Shown here in pieces: positions 42,988-54,632 of a DNA stretch of 64,000 bases. The notes under the pieces are model-generated. The model did not search any database. It saw only the letters and a list, made by a program, of their open reading frames with translations, and was not told the origin of the DNA. The DNA comes from Diphasiastrum complanatum. Its lineage: Eukaryota > Streptophyta > Lycopodiopsida > Lycopodiales > Lycopodiaceae. Within the stretch, counting starts at the first letter, position 1. Every line of letters begins with the position of its first letter. The position numbers were made by a program, and so were the translations under genes. The stretch is from positions 39,817,495 to 39,881,494 of the forward strand of contig CM055102.1 in assembly GCA_029204225.1 (NCBI GenBank), read 5' to 3'.

Positions 42988-44064
42988 CCGTCGATCATCT
43001 CTAGCCTTGATTCGACAGCCTTCCATACATCTGCACATGGAGATGAGTTCCTCCAACCACGAGACACTTAGTTATACTAGGCAACCTTTCATTCTCTGCG
43101 CGGACGAGGGTCGCGTCCTCATTCTGTCTTCTCTTTGTTCAAACAACCTCCTTTCTTCCACGAGCTATGGCTCTGGATGCTGATCAATTCAGCACGTTTT
43201 ATTTTCCATGGCTAGGTGCGGCCTCCTGGCTGTTGGCTTGCACTCCCAGCGCGCCCTCCCATAGCCATTTACAGCATAAGATTTGGTCTCCTACAATGAG
43301 AAATCAATGCTTTTTTCTTTTCAAATCCTAGCCATCATATTGGGTACCTGAGAAAACTTGATCCAATGCCATAACTAGTTAGTGGTTGTCTGCGGCCCTC
43401 TTGCATCCTTTCTAACTCACCAGGGAGCCCACCTGTAGCTCTTTTCAGATCCAAAAATGATCTCATACAGCTTGAGATAAGTGATTTTCTTCCAAAAAAA
43501 CATAGCTGTGTTGTTGGCTACCTCAAAGAACTGTCAATTGTTACTTTGTCCTTCCATCGCTGAACATGGCTTCTTGTAGACATTATCTTGTTGCTCCAGT
43601 GCCCTATTGTAGCCTTTTACAGTAGCAGAAACAACCTGGTACAATGCAAGATCTGCTTGTTTCTTCTCTGAAACCCCGGTTGATAATTTCAAACTTTTTT
43701 GCATGCTTTTGCAGTTGTTTCTGATCCAAATACTGAGAACAAAATTGCTATGGATGCCTTGTCTGTGCACCCATCATTGTCAGCTCTTTCCGGCACCAAA
43801 CCGTTCTTCAATTCACTAAGGATTGCTCCCGTTGTCAGTATTTCTTGTGGGCTGTCTCATAGTCTGTCTGCTATGGAATTTTCTTAGCTTTGATTCTGCA
43901 AATTGGCTTCATATGCACTGAATCAAAGGGCTTTGTGTCAACGATTACCTCAGACCATGCTGTATCCCGTACGGCGTCCTTACCATAACTCGGTTCTGAT
44001 GCTACCGTCGATGGAATCACTCTTCCAAGAGCTTTCATCGTGCACGTTCCTCCACAGCCTGAGG
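42988..44064 (-). other. Leader/degenerate gag, unit left of element C
   Basis: Reverse copy of 5786-6860 following a PBS on minus. Stops in all frames. Cut at 42988 against SD copy C. Confidence 0.55.
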
Positions 44065-44076
44065 GCTCTGATACCA
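44065..44076 (-). promoter_or_regulatory. Primer-binding site
   Basis: TGGTATCAGAGC on minus next to LTR1 at 44077; the LTR is shared between element C and the unit to its left. Confidence 0.9.
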
Positions 44077-44505
44077 AGTTAACATTCTATGCAAAAATTC
44101 TGATCTGGTGGAGAGTGCAGATTAGAGATGCAATCACTGACTGATTGCCAACCATCGAAACCATGAACAACATCCACAAGTAACAGAGTGATGGAGGAGC
44201 TCACATAAAGCAAAGAGGTTACAAAGCAAAAGCATCTTTATTACAAAGAGACTAATACATATACAAGTAAAGGTCCCCTTTGCATGGGGACGCCACGTGG
44301 CATAGACCTAATAAATGCATGAAATTCACTATTGGCCTCTACGTGGCATTTTAGGCTATATACAGGTAAATTCCCGTTATTGGCCCGGGACAAGCCCACG
44401 GGCTCGCTTCTTAACTAAAGCCTACTAAACTGAAACAGTACATAACTGTAAACTACAATCACAGTTGAGCTTACTATTTCTAACCTTAAAAACATCCTGA
44501 CCACA
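44077..44505 (-). repeat. LTR1 copy 3
   Basis: 429 bp, minus orientation. It carries the TATA-like TGTATATA and AATAAA signals on minus. A PBS follows on its left. Confidence 0.85.
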
Positions 44506-44530
44506 CCTTTCTAGTGGTTTTTGTTGTCTG

Positions 44531-45325
44531 TTAGATCTTCTCACAATTGGTTTTGAGTTCTGATTCGAGCTTTTCTACTGGAATTCGAGCTGGTGATTTG
44601 ACACTGTCATGCACTTAATCTTGACCTCCCTCTGAATCTGGTAATTCTCTTTCATCTTTTGCTTGTTTTTTTTCTATCGTCGTTGGTAGCTCATAATAGT
44701 TTTTGAGAATTTCATAGCTGACTAGATCATTGTCTGCTATGTATTTCGACTCATCAAATTTGACATCTCGAAAAACTTTCATCTTGCCAGTTTTGTGTAC
44801 ATAGACACAATAATATGATGAATGTAACTCGAATCCTACCAGAAAACCTTGTTCTGTCTTTTCATCATGTTTCTTTCTCAACTTATCTTGTATGTGCATA
44901 TACATTGAGCATCCAAATGTCCGAACATCTGCTAGATTTGGCTTCGACTTCCACCATATCTCATGAGGAGTTTTATAGGGTATTCGAGAGTTTAGAATAC
45001 AATTATGAAGATAATTTGATGTAGCCACTGCTTTTTCCAACACTTATTTTGGTGCCTTTGCATGAGCCATCATACACCTTGTAACTTCCATCAGTGTACA
45101 ATTTCTTCGTTCAGCTATTCCATTGTGCTGAGGTGTGTAAGATGCAGTCTTTGTATGCATAATACCTTGATCAGTACAGTAAGCCTTTATTTCGTTGGAA
45201 ATGTACTCACCTCCACGATCTGTGCGAATCTACTTCAGCTTATTGCTTGCAACCCAATTCGTATACTCAACGAATTTCTCGAAAGCTTCAGATTTAGTAC
45301 AAATAATGTATACCACAACAAACTT
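44531..45325 (-). pseudogene. Ty1/copia integrase remnant of element C
   Basis: Frame 45043-44615 is open over the PHEIWWKSKPNLAD and GFLVGFELHSS blocks. Upstream RTDRGGEY and YTPQHNGIAERRN are visible, but the frame has the inherited stop before RTD and another at about 45048. ADVRTFG replaces AHVRTFG. It ends just before LTR1. Confidence 0.82.
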
Positions 45326-45351
45326 GCTGATTTGATTTGCTTTTTAAAATG

Positions 45352-46407
45352 AGTAATCATTAACAATTATATGAATTACTTCTCTAGGAAGTGCAGAAGC
45401 GCACTAAATATCGTTACATGTGGACGTAATACAAAATATTGTTCATACCAGTTCTATAGTGGCAGGATGTTACAAACCCTTATGTCAAGTGATTTTGGGT
45501 AGGATTGTATGATAATTTTTATAATGGGTACTTGGAAAATGCTATGTATACCTGATTTCATTATAGTTTAGCAACTAGATTAACTGTAGCACATAAGTTG
45601 CGACTATAATACGGGTTGTGTGCATATCTTGCGGTCTTACGATGACATTGTTACGCTCCCTTCAGTTCGGAACAGATATGATGGTGAACGGCTGATTGAC
45701 TACATCCATACAGGGTGATGAGACCAAGGTCCAGTCAGAGTAGTATGAATTTTGGCAGCAGTCGGATTTGAAGGCACATGCAATATTGGCATGGGCGGTT
45801 TCACAGGGCAAAATAAAGGTAAACAATTCCGACGGGGTTGAAATCTTAACATGAAGTTCTATGTTTTTTGTGGCGGAATATTTTTATGAAACTGAGCAAT
45901 GTTTCAAGGCACACAATGACGTACATTATAGTACCAATCAAAGACAGGCCAAGTTTAAACCTTGGCTGGCCGAAGAATGTCATAATTTTGACACCTTATA
46001 CACAGTGATAGTGAAATATGTGGATGATTCATATCCACTATTATGAAGGATATATTGTCGTTGGGAGGAGGATTTTCAGCAGTGAGTACACACCAATCAC
46101 CATTGAATGGCTAAACAAACTAATGCTGACAAAGCAAACACCACGATTGGTATCAAGCATCATAGATGATTATCAGAATCGCTTACTAAAGCCATTGCGA
46201 TATGGATTGACCACCCCCTCACCAAAACCAAGGGTTTGGACATCACCACCTATGACGGCGAAATACAAACCCATTACGATCGATGCACAGGGCAGAGGTG
46301 CATTTGTGACTCATTGTTCAGGAATGCATACATCAAGTGAAAGTGAGAGTGAACACAATAGCAAAGATGTCAAAAGGAGGAAGCGACAGAAGAAAGCTAG
46401 GAGATGA
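45352..46407 (+). pseudogene. ORF-N region, best-preserved copy
   Basis: 45352-45860 is the stop-rich upstream part. 45861-46046 encodes 61 residues (starting MFFVAEYFYETEQC) and 46018-46407 encodes 129 residues in another frame, with ITIEWLNKLMLTKQTPRLVS, DYQNRLLKPLRYGL, a SSESESEHNS stretch and a basic end. The two frames overlap by 29 bases, and one single-base shift would join them. Unknown function; the basic tail suggests nucleic-acid binding or nuclear entry, which is inference only. Confidence 0.42.
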
Positions 46408-46434
46408 ACTCGGTTTTTCCCGCCGGAAAATATG

Positions 46435-47200
46435 TGTTAGGCCTTTTTGGCCATAACAATGGACATTGTAAATATGTGGTTGTTAATGTAAGTGTAGGAT
46501 TGTTGGTTATGTAATTGGAGTTTTATTTACATAAAGATGTAATTATGTTGTAAGGTCTTGATGTTAGGAGACGTCATCGTAGGACATTTATGAAGTTAAA
46601 GTTGATAGGTTAGTTAACGTTTAGTCATATTCGGGAGGAACCCGAACAGTTCGTAAGTGACCACAAGGTCATCAATTGTGGTTTCCATGCGGTCTCTATG
46701 CGAAGCTGAACCGACCACTTGCGGTCATTATGAAGGGTTGCGATACTAAATTGTAGTATCCTCACAAAAATATCTATAGGACATTTGGAGCCAGATTGGG
46801 GGCTTCTGGATTTTAGACTATTTAGGCAGTAGTGTTCAAAAGACTAAGGGTGAGAGCCAAGCGTTTTAAATGTTCAGTACTCCAGATTCTATATTGTACT
46901 GCGAGCAGCAAGATGAATTTTCTTGCCTAAGACCTCTTAGCAGTGGCAATGTTGACTCTGTTTGCTGTTTAGTTTGTAATTTTAGGTGTTTGGAAATGTT
47001 GACTATGTTTGCTAGTCAGCCTATAACTTTAGGTGTTTTGCACTCGACTATGGAATGCAATTGAGCAGTGTTATTCCTTGTATCTACATATTCTTGTGAT
47101 GGTTAGTTCTGGGTTCTATAATAGCGATGTTCTATTAATTGGTTGTTCTGTACTATTGCAATGGACTACGGTGGTACTAATCTTTGCTTAAGAGCCTATA
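46435..47200 (+). repeat. LTR2 copy, 766 bp
   Basis: Plus orientation, TGTTAGGCC to AGAGCCTATA. The TATA-like stretch is altered here to AATATCTATAGG, so this copy may have lost promoter strength. Confidence 0.75.
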
Positions 47201-47225
47201 GTGACTAGATTTTGCAGGTGACAAA

Positions 47226-47768
47226 GTGGATAGGAAATCAACAATTGCTTTTGCCACCCTTCTATGTGATGGAGTAGTATCATGGCTTTCCAAAAAGCAA
47301 GATACCATCTCCTTATCTTCCACAGAATCTGAGTACAAGGTCTTGAAATCAACATGCCAGGAGGTCTTGTGGCTCAAAAGGCTATTGGTGGAGCCTCATG
47401 TCATGGAGGATGAGATCCCAATCATCTATTGTGACAGCCAATCAGCCCAATTACTTGCAACTAATCCTACATTCCATGCAAGGAGCAAACACATCGAGAT
47501 TGCTCATCGTTTCACGAGGGAGAAAGTGCAAGCCAAAGAGACAAAGCGTTGCTTGGCTGATTTGTTTACTAAATCCTTACCTAATGATTCATTTGTCAAG
47601 CTTAGATCTTCAATTGGAGTGATTAATAAAAGTATTGTTGTTTCAAAGGCTAGATTCGAGGAGGAGCTTGAAAGATTGCCTACATTGGAAAATCTAGCCA
47701 TTCTCAATATATTTTTGTTAGTCACTTGTATGGCCAAAGTGCCACATGGCAATCTACACCTAATGTAG
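47226..47768 (+). CDS. Copia RNase H-like ORF with extension (180 aa)
   Basis: Same open frame and length as 16923-17465, with scattered substitutions. It keeps STESEYKVL (Glu), YCDSQSAQLL (Asp), CLADLFTKSLP (Asp) and the RFEEELERLPTLENLAILN extension. It lacks the segment carrying the first catalytic Asp. A TTTTGCAG acceptor-like site precedes the frame. It lies antisense inside composite element C and downstream of LTR2. Confidence 0.55.
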   Translation: MDRKSTIAFATLLCDGVVSWLSKKQDTISLSSTESEYKVLKSTCQEVLWLKRLLVEPHVMEDEIPIIYCDSQSAQLLATNPTFHARSKHIEIAHRFTREKVQAKETKRCLADLFTKSLPNDSFVKLRSSIGVINKSIVVSKARFEEELERLPTLENLAILNIFLLVTCMAKVPHGNLHLM

Positions 47769-48213
47769 GTTACCACGAGTCAAGAGGAGTGGTTGTGTCC
47801 ATTTGGTAGTGATTCCTACTTTGTAGGATCTAGGCTAGGGTTTTCACTTTGGGGCAAGAAAGTTGAGTCTACTTCTTTATTACATGCTGGATTATCACCT
47901 AACTTTGCAAAGGAAGTGTCTTTTACTTTTCCATTCTCCATTTTTGAGCCTCAAGAGGAAACTCAAATTTTGTCTCTTTGTATGATGATAGTGATTGATT
48001 CCAATGAAACCCAGCTTTGGCACACACAAACCTTTGTCTACAGGCCGTACAACGGCCTGATTTGCACACGTGTGAACTCGGGATTCAGTTCTTGATCAAT
48101 GTTTTGATTGTCTCTACTAAGCTAGATCTTGTTTTTGGTTGACTAGTATGTGATAGATTGTTAATCAAGCACACAATCAACCTTGTGGATCTTCTAGGAT
48201 CCATTTTTGGTCC
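47769..48213. other. Repeat-only stretch between RNase H and ORFx
   Basis: As at 17466-17994, with a short deletion near 47830. No supported gene. Confidence 0.5.
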
Positions 48214-48543
48214 TTAAAGTACTGTACTTTCACATTTTAGAGGAACTAAATTTGATGTGGATGCTTGCGTGCTTCCAAAAAAATAACTAGACAATGTACG
48301 AATCAAATTTCCACTCTCCTCAAAGCACTCCCTCATTTCATTTTGTAAATGTGACGGAGTTATGTGCTGAACTACACAAAGGATTTCCTTGACACTGAAT
48401 AATCTACTTTGTCCTTTGTTTTCAGTTATGAAGACCACAACATTTGAATCATTCTCATCATAATACAAATCTTTGACTTCTCCAAACATCCTTGACTCTT
48501 GAAAGGTGTTATCAAATCTCAATCTAGACATAGTCTGATCCAA
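48214..48543 (-). CDS. ORFx copy, N-terminally short (109 codons)
   Basis: Keeps the core (MFGEVKDLYYDENDSN and VFITENKGQ) and the C-terminal FEESGNLIRTLSSYFFGS. The N-terminal part is replaced where the leader has been joined directly at about 48541 by a deletion. Confidence 0.42.
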   Translation of the reverse strand: MDQTMSRLRFDNTFQESRMFGEVKDLYYDENDSNVVVFITENKGQSRLFSVKEILCVVQHITPSHLQNEMRECFEESGNLIRTLSSYFFGSTQASTSNLVPLKCESTVL

Positions 48544-48877
48544 ATACCCAGAACTAAATTGCTATGGATGCCCTGTCTGTACAACCACCATTATCAACTC
48601 TTTCTGGCACTGAACCGTTCTTCAATTCACTAAGAATTGCTCCCGTTGTCAGTATTTCTTGTGGGCTGTCCCATAGCCTACCTGCTATGGAATTTTCTTA
48701 ACTTTGATTCTGCAAATTGGCTTCGTATGCACTGATCAAAGGGCTTTGCGTCACCGATCACCCCAGACCATGCTGTACCCCGTACGGCGTCCTTACCATT
48801 GCTCGGTTCTGATGCTACCGTCGATGGAATCACTCTTCCAAGAGCTTCGATCGTGCACGTTCCTCCACAGCCTGAGG
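48544..48877 (-). other. Short leader of composite element C
   Basis: The first about 335 bp of the leader after the PBS; the remainder is deleted at the join with ORFx. Confidence 0.55.
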
Positions 48878-48889
48878 GCTCTGATACCA
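48878..48889 (-). promoter_or_regulatory. Primer-binding site of element C
   Basis: TGGTATCAGAGC on minus directly after LTR1 at 48890. Confidence 0.9.
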
Positions 48890-49318
48890 AGTTAACATTC
48901 TATGCGGAAATTCTGATCTACTGGAGAGGGCAGATTAGAGATGCAATCACTGACTGATTGCCAACCATCGAAACCATAAACAACATCCACAAGTAACAAA
49001 GTGATGGAGGAGCTCACATAAAGCAAAGAGGTTACAAAGCAAAAGCATCTTTATTACAAAGAGACTAATACATATACAAGTAAAGGTCCCCTTCGCATGG
49101 GGACGCCACGTGGCATAGACCTAATAAATGCATGAAATTAACTATTGGCCTCTACGTGGCATTTTAGGCTATATACAGGTAAACTCCCGTTATCGGCCCG
49201 GGACAAGCCCACGGGCTCACTTCTTAACTAAAGCCTACTAAACTGAAACAATACATAACTGTAAACTACAATTAGAGTTGAGCTTATTGTTTCTAGCTTT
49301 AAAAACATCCTGACCACA
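48890..49318 (-). repeat. LTR1 copy 4
   Basis: 429 bp, 5' LTR of element C and at the same time the 3' LTR of the unit at its right (integrase 49344-50138). Confidence 0.85.
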
Positions 49319-49343
49319 CCTTTCTGGTGGTTTTTCTTGTCTG

Positions 49344-50138
49344 TCAGATCTTCTCACAATTGGTTTTGAGTTCTGATTCGAGCTTTTCTACTGGAATTTG
49401 AGCTGGTGATTCGAGTTTGTCATGCACTTGATCTTGACCTCCCTTTGAATCTGGTAATTCTCTTTCATCTTCTGCTTGTTTTTCTTCTATCCTCGTCGGT
49501 AGCTCATAATAGTTTTTGAGAATTTCATAGCCGACTAGATCACTATCTGCTATGTATTTTGACTCATCAAATTTGACATCTCGAAAAACTTTCATCTTGC
49601 CAGTTTTGGGTACATGGACACGATAATATGATGAATGTAACTCGAATCCTACCAGAAAACCTTGTTCTATCTTTTCATCATGTTTCTTTCTCAGCTTATC
49701 TGGTATGTGCATATACATTGAGCATCCAAATGTCCGAACATGTGCTAGATTTGGCTTCGACTTCCACCATATCTCATGAGGAGTTTTATCTGGTATTCGA
49801 GATTTTAGAATACAATTATGAAGATAATTTGATGTAGCCACTGCTTTTGCCCACAACTGTTTTGGTGCCTTCGCATGAGCCATCATCCACCTTGCAACTT
49901 CCATCAGTGTACAATTTCTTCGTTCAGCTATTCCATTGTGCTGAGGTGTGTAAGATGCAGTCTTTGTATGCATAATACCTTGATCAGTACAGTATGCCTT
50001 AAATTCGTTGGAGATGTACTCACCTCCACGATCTGTGCGAATCTACTTCATTTTATTGCTTGCAACCCAATTCGTATACTCAACGAATTTCTCGAAAGCT
50101 TCAGATTTAGTACGAATAAAGTATACCACAACGAACTT
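49344..50138 (-). pseudogene. Ty1/copia integrase, longest open copy
   Basis: 209 open codons (49973-49344) from MHTKTASYTPQHNGIAERRN through LWAKAVATSNYLHN, PHEIWWKSKPNLAH, GFLVGFELHSS and the acidic tail to NCEKI. Upstream the RTDRGGEY motif is in frame but behind the inherited stop. This copy lacks the later stop seen at 4804, so it is closest to the parental sequence. Confidence 0.85.
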
Positions 50139-50165
50139 GCTGACTTGAATTGCTTTATAAAATGA

Positions 50166-50470
50166 GTAATCATTAACAATTATATGAATTAATTTTCTAG
50201 GAAGTGCAGAAGCACACTAAATATCGTTACATGTGGACGTAATACAAAATATTGTTCATACCAGTTCTATTGTGGCAGGATGTTACAAACCCTTATGTCA
50301 AGTGATTTTGGGTAGGATTGTATGATAATTTTTATAATGGGTACTTGGAAAATGCTATGTATACCCGATTTCATTATAGTTTAGCAACTAGATTAACTGT
50401 AGCACATAAGTTGCGATTATATTACAGGTTGTGTGCATAGCTTGTGGTCGTACGATGATGTTGTTACGTT
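50166..50470. other. Non-coding element remnant
   Basis: Matches 15060-15360 and 45360-45660. Cut at about 50470 where SD copy D begins. Confidence 0.45.
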
Positions 50471-50694
50471 CCTAGATCTAAGATGACTAGATTCAATGCA
50501 TCTCTAGTAACCAATTAGAGTAGGTCCAAATTCGACCTTGTCAACTTGCCTAAGTTGTCAAAAATAGTAAATCCACTATTATTGGGCCTTATTAACTTTA
50601 TAAAGTCTATTTCTAAGATAAAAATGCATATTGGCGTCAGAATTATCAAATAAAATCAACTTGACTAAGCTATACTAGTAGATATTGATTCACA

Positions 50695-50922
50695 CCTCAA
50701 CTAGTTGTACCACACAACTTTGATATAAATTCAGAATAATCTCCATCTTAAGTAAGACCTTTCTATGGTTTTATAATAGCTTTCATAATTGATATACATA
50801 ATAGTGTCCACATTAGATGCTTCACAATTTCTTACATCAATTTTACATATCAAGATGTAACTAGAACATAAAAAACCTAATAGAATGTAAATGGAATGAT
50901 TCCTCCATGCTTTTGTTGCCAA
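50695..50922 (-). pseudogene. C-terminal end of a copia ORF
   Basis: Counterpart of 32649-32879 with a small deletion near its end (KTIERSYLRW against KTIERRSYLGW). It lies next to a partial LTR5. Confidence 0.7.
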
Positions 50923-51149
50923 AGATTCTTATGAAGTACCATGTGTCCCTAATAAACTATGTCTCAGTAGAGCTTAACCTCAGGATGAGGGAGTTGGATG
51001 ATGCTATAAGAGAGAATGCCTATAGTCTTCTTTCCAAAAAGATAATGAAATATGCATAGTGATACTATTAGCGGGCATTTGATTTGCAATAGCTTTTGTC
51101 TAGCTCAAGTATTAGTTTGTGTGTGCACTATTTGCTCTTATTCTCAAGG

Positions 51150-53480
51150 TAATTGATATTACGTTACAACATTTCTTTCTTAAGCTAGTTGGATTTCCTA
51201 TTGTGTTTTTGTCACCCTAGATACAAGTAGATTAATTAACTTTTCTATACTTTTTGCTCTTGTCACCATCTTCACATATTGTTCTATTAAAGTGATAAAG
51301 AACTTTTTAATGAACTTAATTCATCAATTTAGATACATAAGCCTTCTATCTTAAATATTTAACTTGGAATACATGTCAATGAGGTTGATTCTTTACAATG
51401 GATTCTTGTTCATGCCTAATCACTGCTTATACGACATCTCATCTACAAAGCAGGATATTTGACTAACATAAAAAAACATTATGGCTTTTCCACATTCATT
51501 TGACATTACACCCTAATAATTTCACAACTTTCCACATACAGAGCGCAACTATTTCCTTTCGGTCCATAGTGCATCACTTTCGCATATAGACCGTAATCAC
51601 TATCCTTTGATTCGCTATTGCTTCTGTATCTACCGTAATAAGACCGCTTCTAGACTGCAATCATTTCCTTTGTGGTTGCCTTTGGTTCATCCAACTTCAT
51701 CTCAAACCGTAATAGACCGTAACCATTGGCTTGGTGGTTGCCTTCGGTCTTCTTTCATCCAAAATTGCAACTTGCTATCTTGTCACCAAATCATCTTCAC
51801 ATATTGTCATATTAAAGTGATAAAAGGACTTTTTTATGAATTTAATTCATCAATTTAGATATATAAGCCTTCTATCTTAAATATTTACTCTTGGAATAGA
51901 TGTCAATGAGGTTGATTCTTTGCAATGGATTCTTGTTCATGCCTAATCATTGCTTATATGACATCTCATCTACAAAGTAGGATATTCGACTAACATGAAA
52001 AAACATTATAATTTTTCCATGCTCAATCTATATTAAAAGTGTTCCCATATTCTCCATAGATATCTATGATAAATGATTATCAAGCAACATTCATCCTATC
52101 ACAACATGCTATGTCTCCAATGTAGACATGAAATGCTCTCTCAATTTGTTTTATGAACAATGAACTTACACTACATACTATATTCTACATGCATGATTTT
52201 GATGACTGGAGGTCTCATGTTATGATTATGATATGCAATGTGCTATTTAACTATTGAAATGCATACCATGATTTTTTAAGCGACAAATACAAAGCAATAT
52301 ATTCAGTGATCATAATCACAACAAATGTTGCAGCTCATGTGATGCCCTAGCTAAATTTTTTTTATTGAATTATCTTCTGAGAAAAATCTCTCATTCGAGA
52401 GTACACCTCTTTAAAAGCATTTGTACTGGATCTAATGCATTAAATGCAGTCAATCTCCTCACAATCTTCAAAGAAGATCACTAATCTCTCTCACATAATC
52501 ACGAGTATTCATAGCCATTTCATCTTATGCAATCATAAGCTCTATGTTTGGCACGATTGTAAATTCTCTCATGCACGGTGTTCTTCCAGCCTTATGGATA
52601 TATCTCTTCTCTACACCCCTCATTCTGACCTCTTAGGTCATTCACCATGGTTCACTCGAGCTAACACACAAATATATGTTGCTCTAATTTTGTGATCTTG
52701 AAGAGGTGGGAGCCGTTCTCAAGTTTTTAATCAGATTCGTACCATTCTTTCTTCTAGAAAGAAAACTTTATATTTGGAACATGAAAGGTGATGTTTCAAG
52801 TTAAAAATCTAACTAGCCCATGCAAACTTTTGACAAAAAACACAATTTGCATTAACTTCTCCAGGCATATCGGTCATATTGTGCTTGATACAAACAACAT
52901 AAATTTGATGTTTGCCATGCATCAACATGAAATAAATCATTTGAGATATCATACTTAATGTAGAATTTAATTGTGAACTTGCTAAAATTACACTATGTGT
53001 GTTATATATGCATCCCTTAGTCCACTAGCATTAGATGGTAAACAAGATATCCATATTTAAAATTTCTTATCATTGTAATTTTGTTACACAAAGGCATTGA
53101 CACAAATTTCTTGAATGAAAAACATGAGTATCAAAGGCTGCTGGATATAACAAAGTAACTAGCTATTTTTAAATCTGGATTGCCTTGGAATTATGGATTA
53201 AAGCCATGTTCCTGCAATAAAGCCATGAGTTTTTGTTCACACATACCCTTATAATTTTAGAAAGTGATTTTAAACTTGTATTCTAAGGAATCGTATGAGT
53301 ATGTCCTTTTATAAATCAAACATATGCAGAAATCGATTCCATTCAGCTATCTAAAGCCTTGCGCATGCGACCATATATATCAGATCTTTTTAGGTATATA
53401 CATATATATATAAAAGCAGTCGGTCCCAACTTTAGCTTCGGATGTTGCTAGCTAGATTTACCATTCCTCCAGTTACGGCT
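51150..53480. other. Non-coding body of SD copy D
   Basis: No supported gene. It contains the minisatellite block, a counterpart of the 8568 frame at 52444-52695 and the AT repeat near 53400-53416. Confidence 0.45.
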
Positions 53481-54632
53481 TCACGTATAGACAAAGTCCG
53501 CAGATTTCAGCCGTATACTATACATGTACTCGTTTGCATAAACAATACGAATAATTCGAAATCGTCGAAGAGGTTTCCCATCTAAGACGAGGCAATTGTC
53601 GGTACTGCAGCGACGGAAAATTTTGGGATCCACCAGGTTGTATGATGAGAATTGGCCGCAATAGACAAGAACATTATACGGCCACATGGTCTTCTTTGAC
53701 CGGCAAGTATTCACTATCTCCAGTGCAAATTCAGGGATCCCATCTGCACTAAAGCCTAAATAGTGCTGAGAGATTCTAATATCTTTTCCCGAACATACGT
53801 AGTGACCTGTAGGTTGCAGTAAAGAGGAGCTTATACTCAAACGCATGGATTAGAGCTCACTCTCAAAATATATCACTATATCGGGAATATCAAGAACCCA
53901 CGTGATATGCTTTTGCGACTGTTGAATTTATGTGAGGTTTGGATCGAATAAGGTGGTTACCTGATGTATGACGCGCCGAGCGGTTTGCATCTTTGCTGTG
54001 TATCGCGTCGTCAGAAGTTGAGTTGAAGATGCTTCCTATCGGAGCTTGCCTATTCATACCTGCAAAACCTTCGTGGATTGAAATATTCCAGGAACCTAGT
54101 TCGGAAATGACAGATAGAGGTACCAATATGATGATGGCAGCAAACTTATCAACTACGTCACGTTGGCATTATCAATGAAAACCTACACAAAAATTATCCC
54201 CATGTCCAACTGCACAGCAGGCATGTTAATGAGCTCCAACTATTATAGCAGCAAAATCTGTATATCAGGCCGAACCTAAATTCAAAGTCGGAAGCAATAC
54301 ATAACTTAAAAAATTTCCATATGAACAGCTCAGAGGAATCGTGAAACAAATACCAACAACAAGCATGACCACGTAGATTTTAATATATGAATAGTAGTAG
54401 CAAACGAAAAGTGCATACCAGGCATAGTATCAACGGCTGGAGAGGCAGTATTAGACAAGCACAGAAAGATGACGGGAACAGCAGCAGACGCTGCTAAATG
54501 CATACCCGAGTTCCGCATGTTATAAGCAAGATCCATAGATTCGGTGATCGACTGTGACAGCACAGATGCAACTCTACTATCATGCAAAGAGAAGATTAGA
54601 GTATGTAAGAACAAGCTCACGAGCGTCGTCAA
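53481..54632 (-). CDS. TPD1-like secreted cysteine-rich ligand, copy 3 (3 exons)
   Basis: Exon 1 54632-54419, exon 2 54059-53961, exon 3 53806-53481; introns of 359 and 154 bp with GT-AG ends, both phase 1 (each junction forms a Gly codon), 212 residues. Exon 1 ends in a signal-peptide-like segment (MHLAASAAVPVIFLCL). Mature part: YVCSGKDIRISQ, PEFALEIVNTC, VLVYCGQFSSYNLVDPKIF, CSTDNCLVLDGKPL, IVYANEYMYSI. It differs from copy 2 at about a dozen residues, including DDC to DNC and MRP to MWP. Family role: apoplastic ligand of EMS1-type receptor kinases. Which copy is expressed cannot be told. Confidence 0.78.

Larger units (their letters stand above)
44077..49318 (-). mobile_element. Composite copia-type element C, 5.24 kb
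   Basis: LTR1 at both ends (44077-44505 and 48890-49318, 429 bp each). Read on minus: 5' LTR, PBS, short leader, ORFx, antisense block (RNase H ORF, LTR2, ORF-N pair on plus), integrase remnant, 3' LTR. It is the best-preserved example in this window and its RNase H frame is intact. No RT is present. Both LTRs are shared with neighbours, so there is no target duplication to test. Confidence 0.8.
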
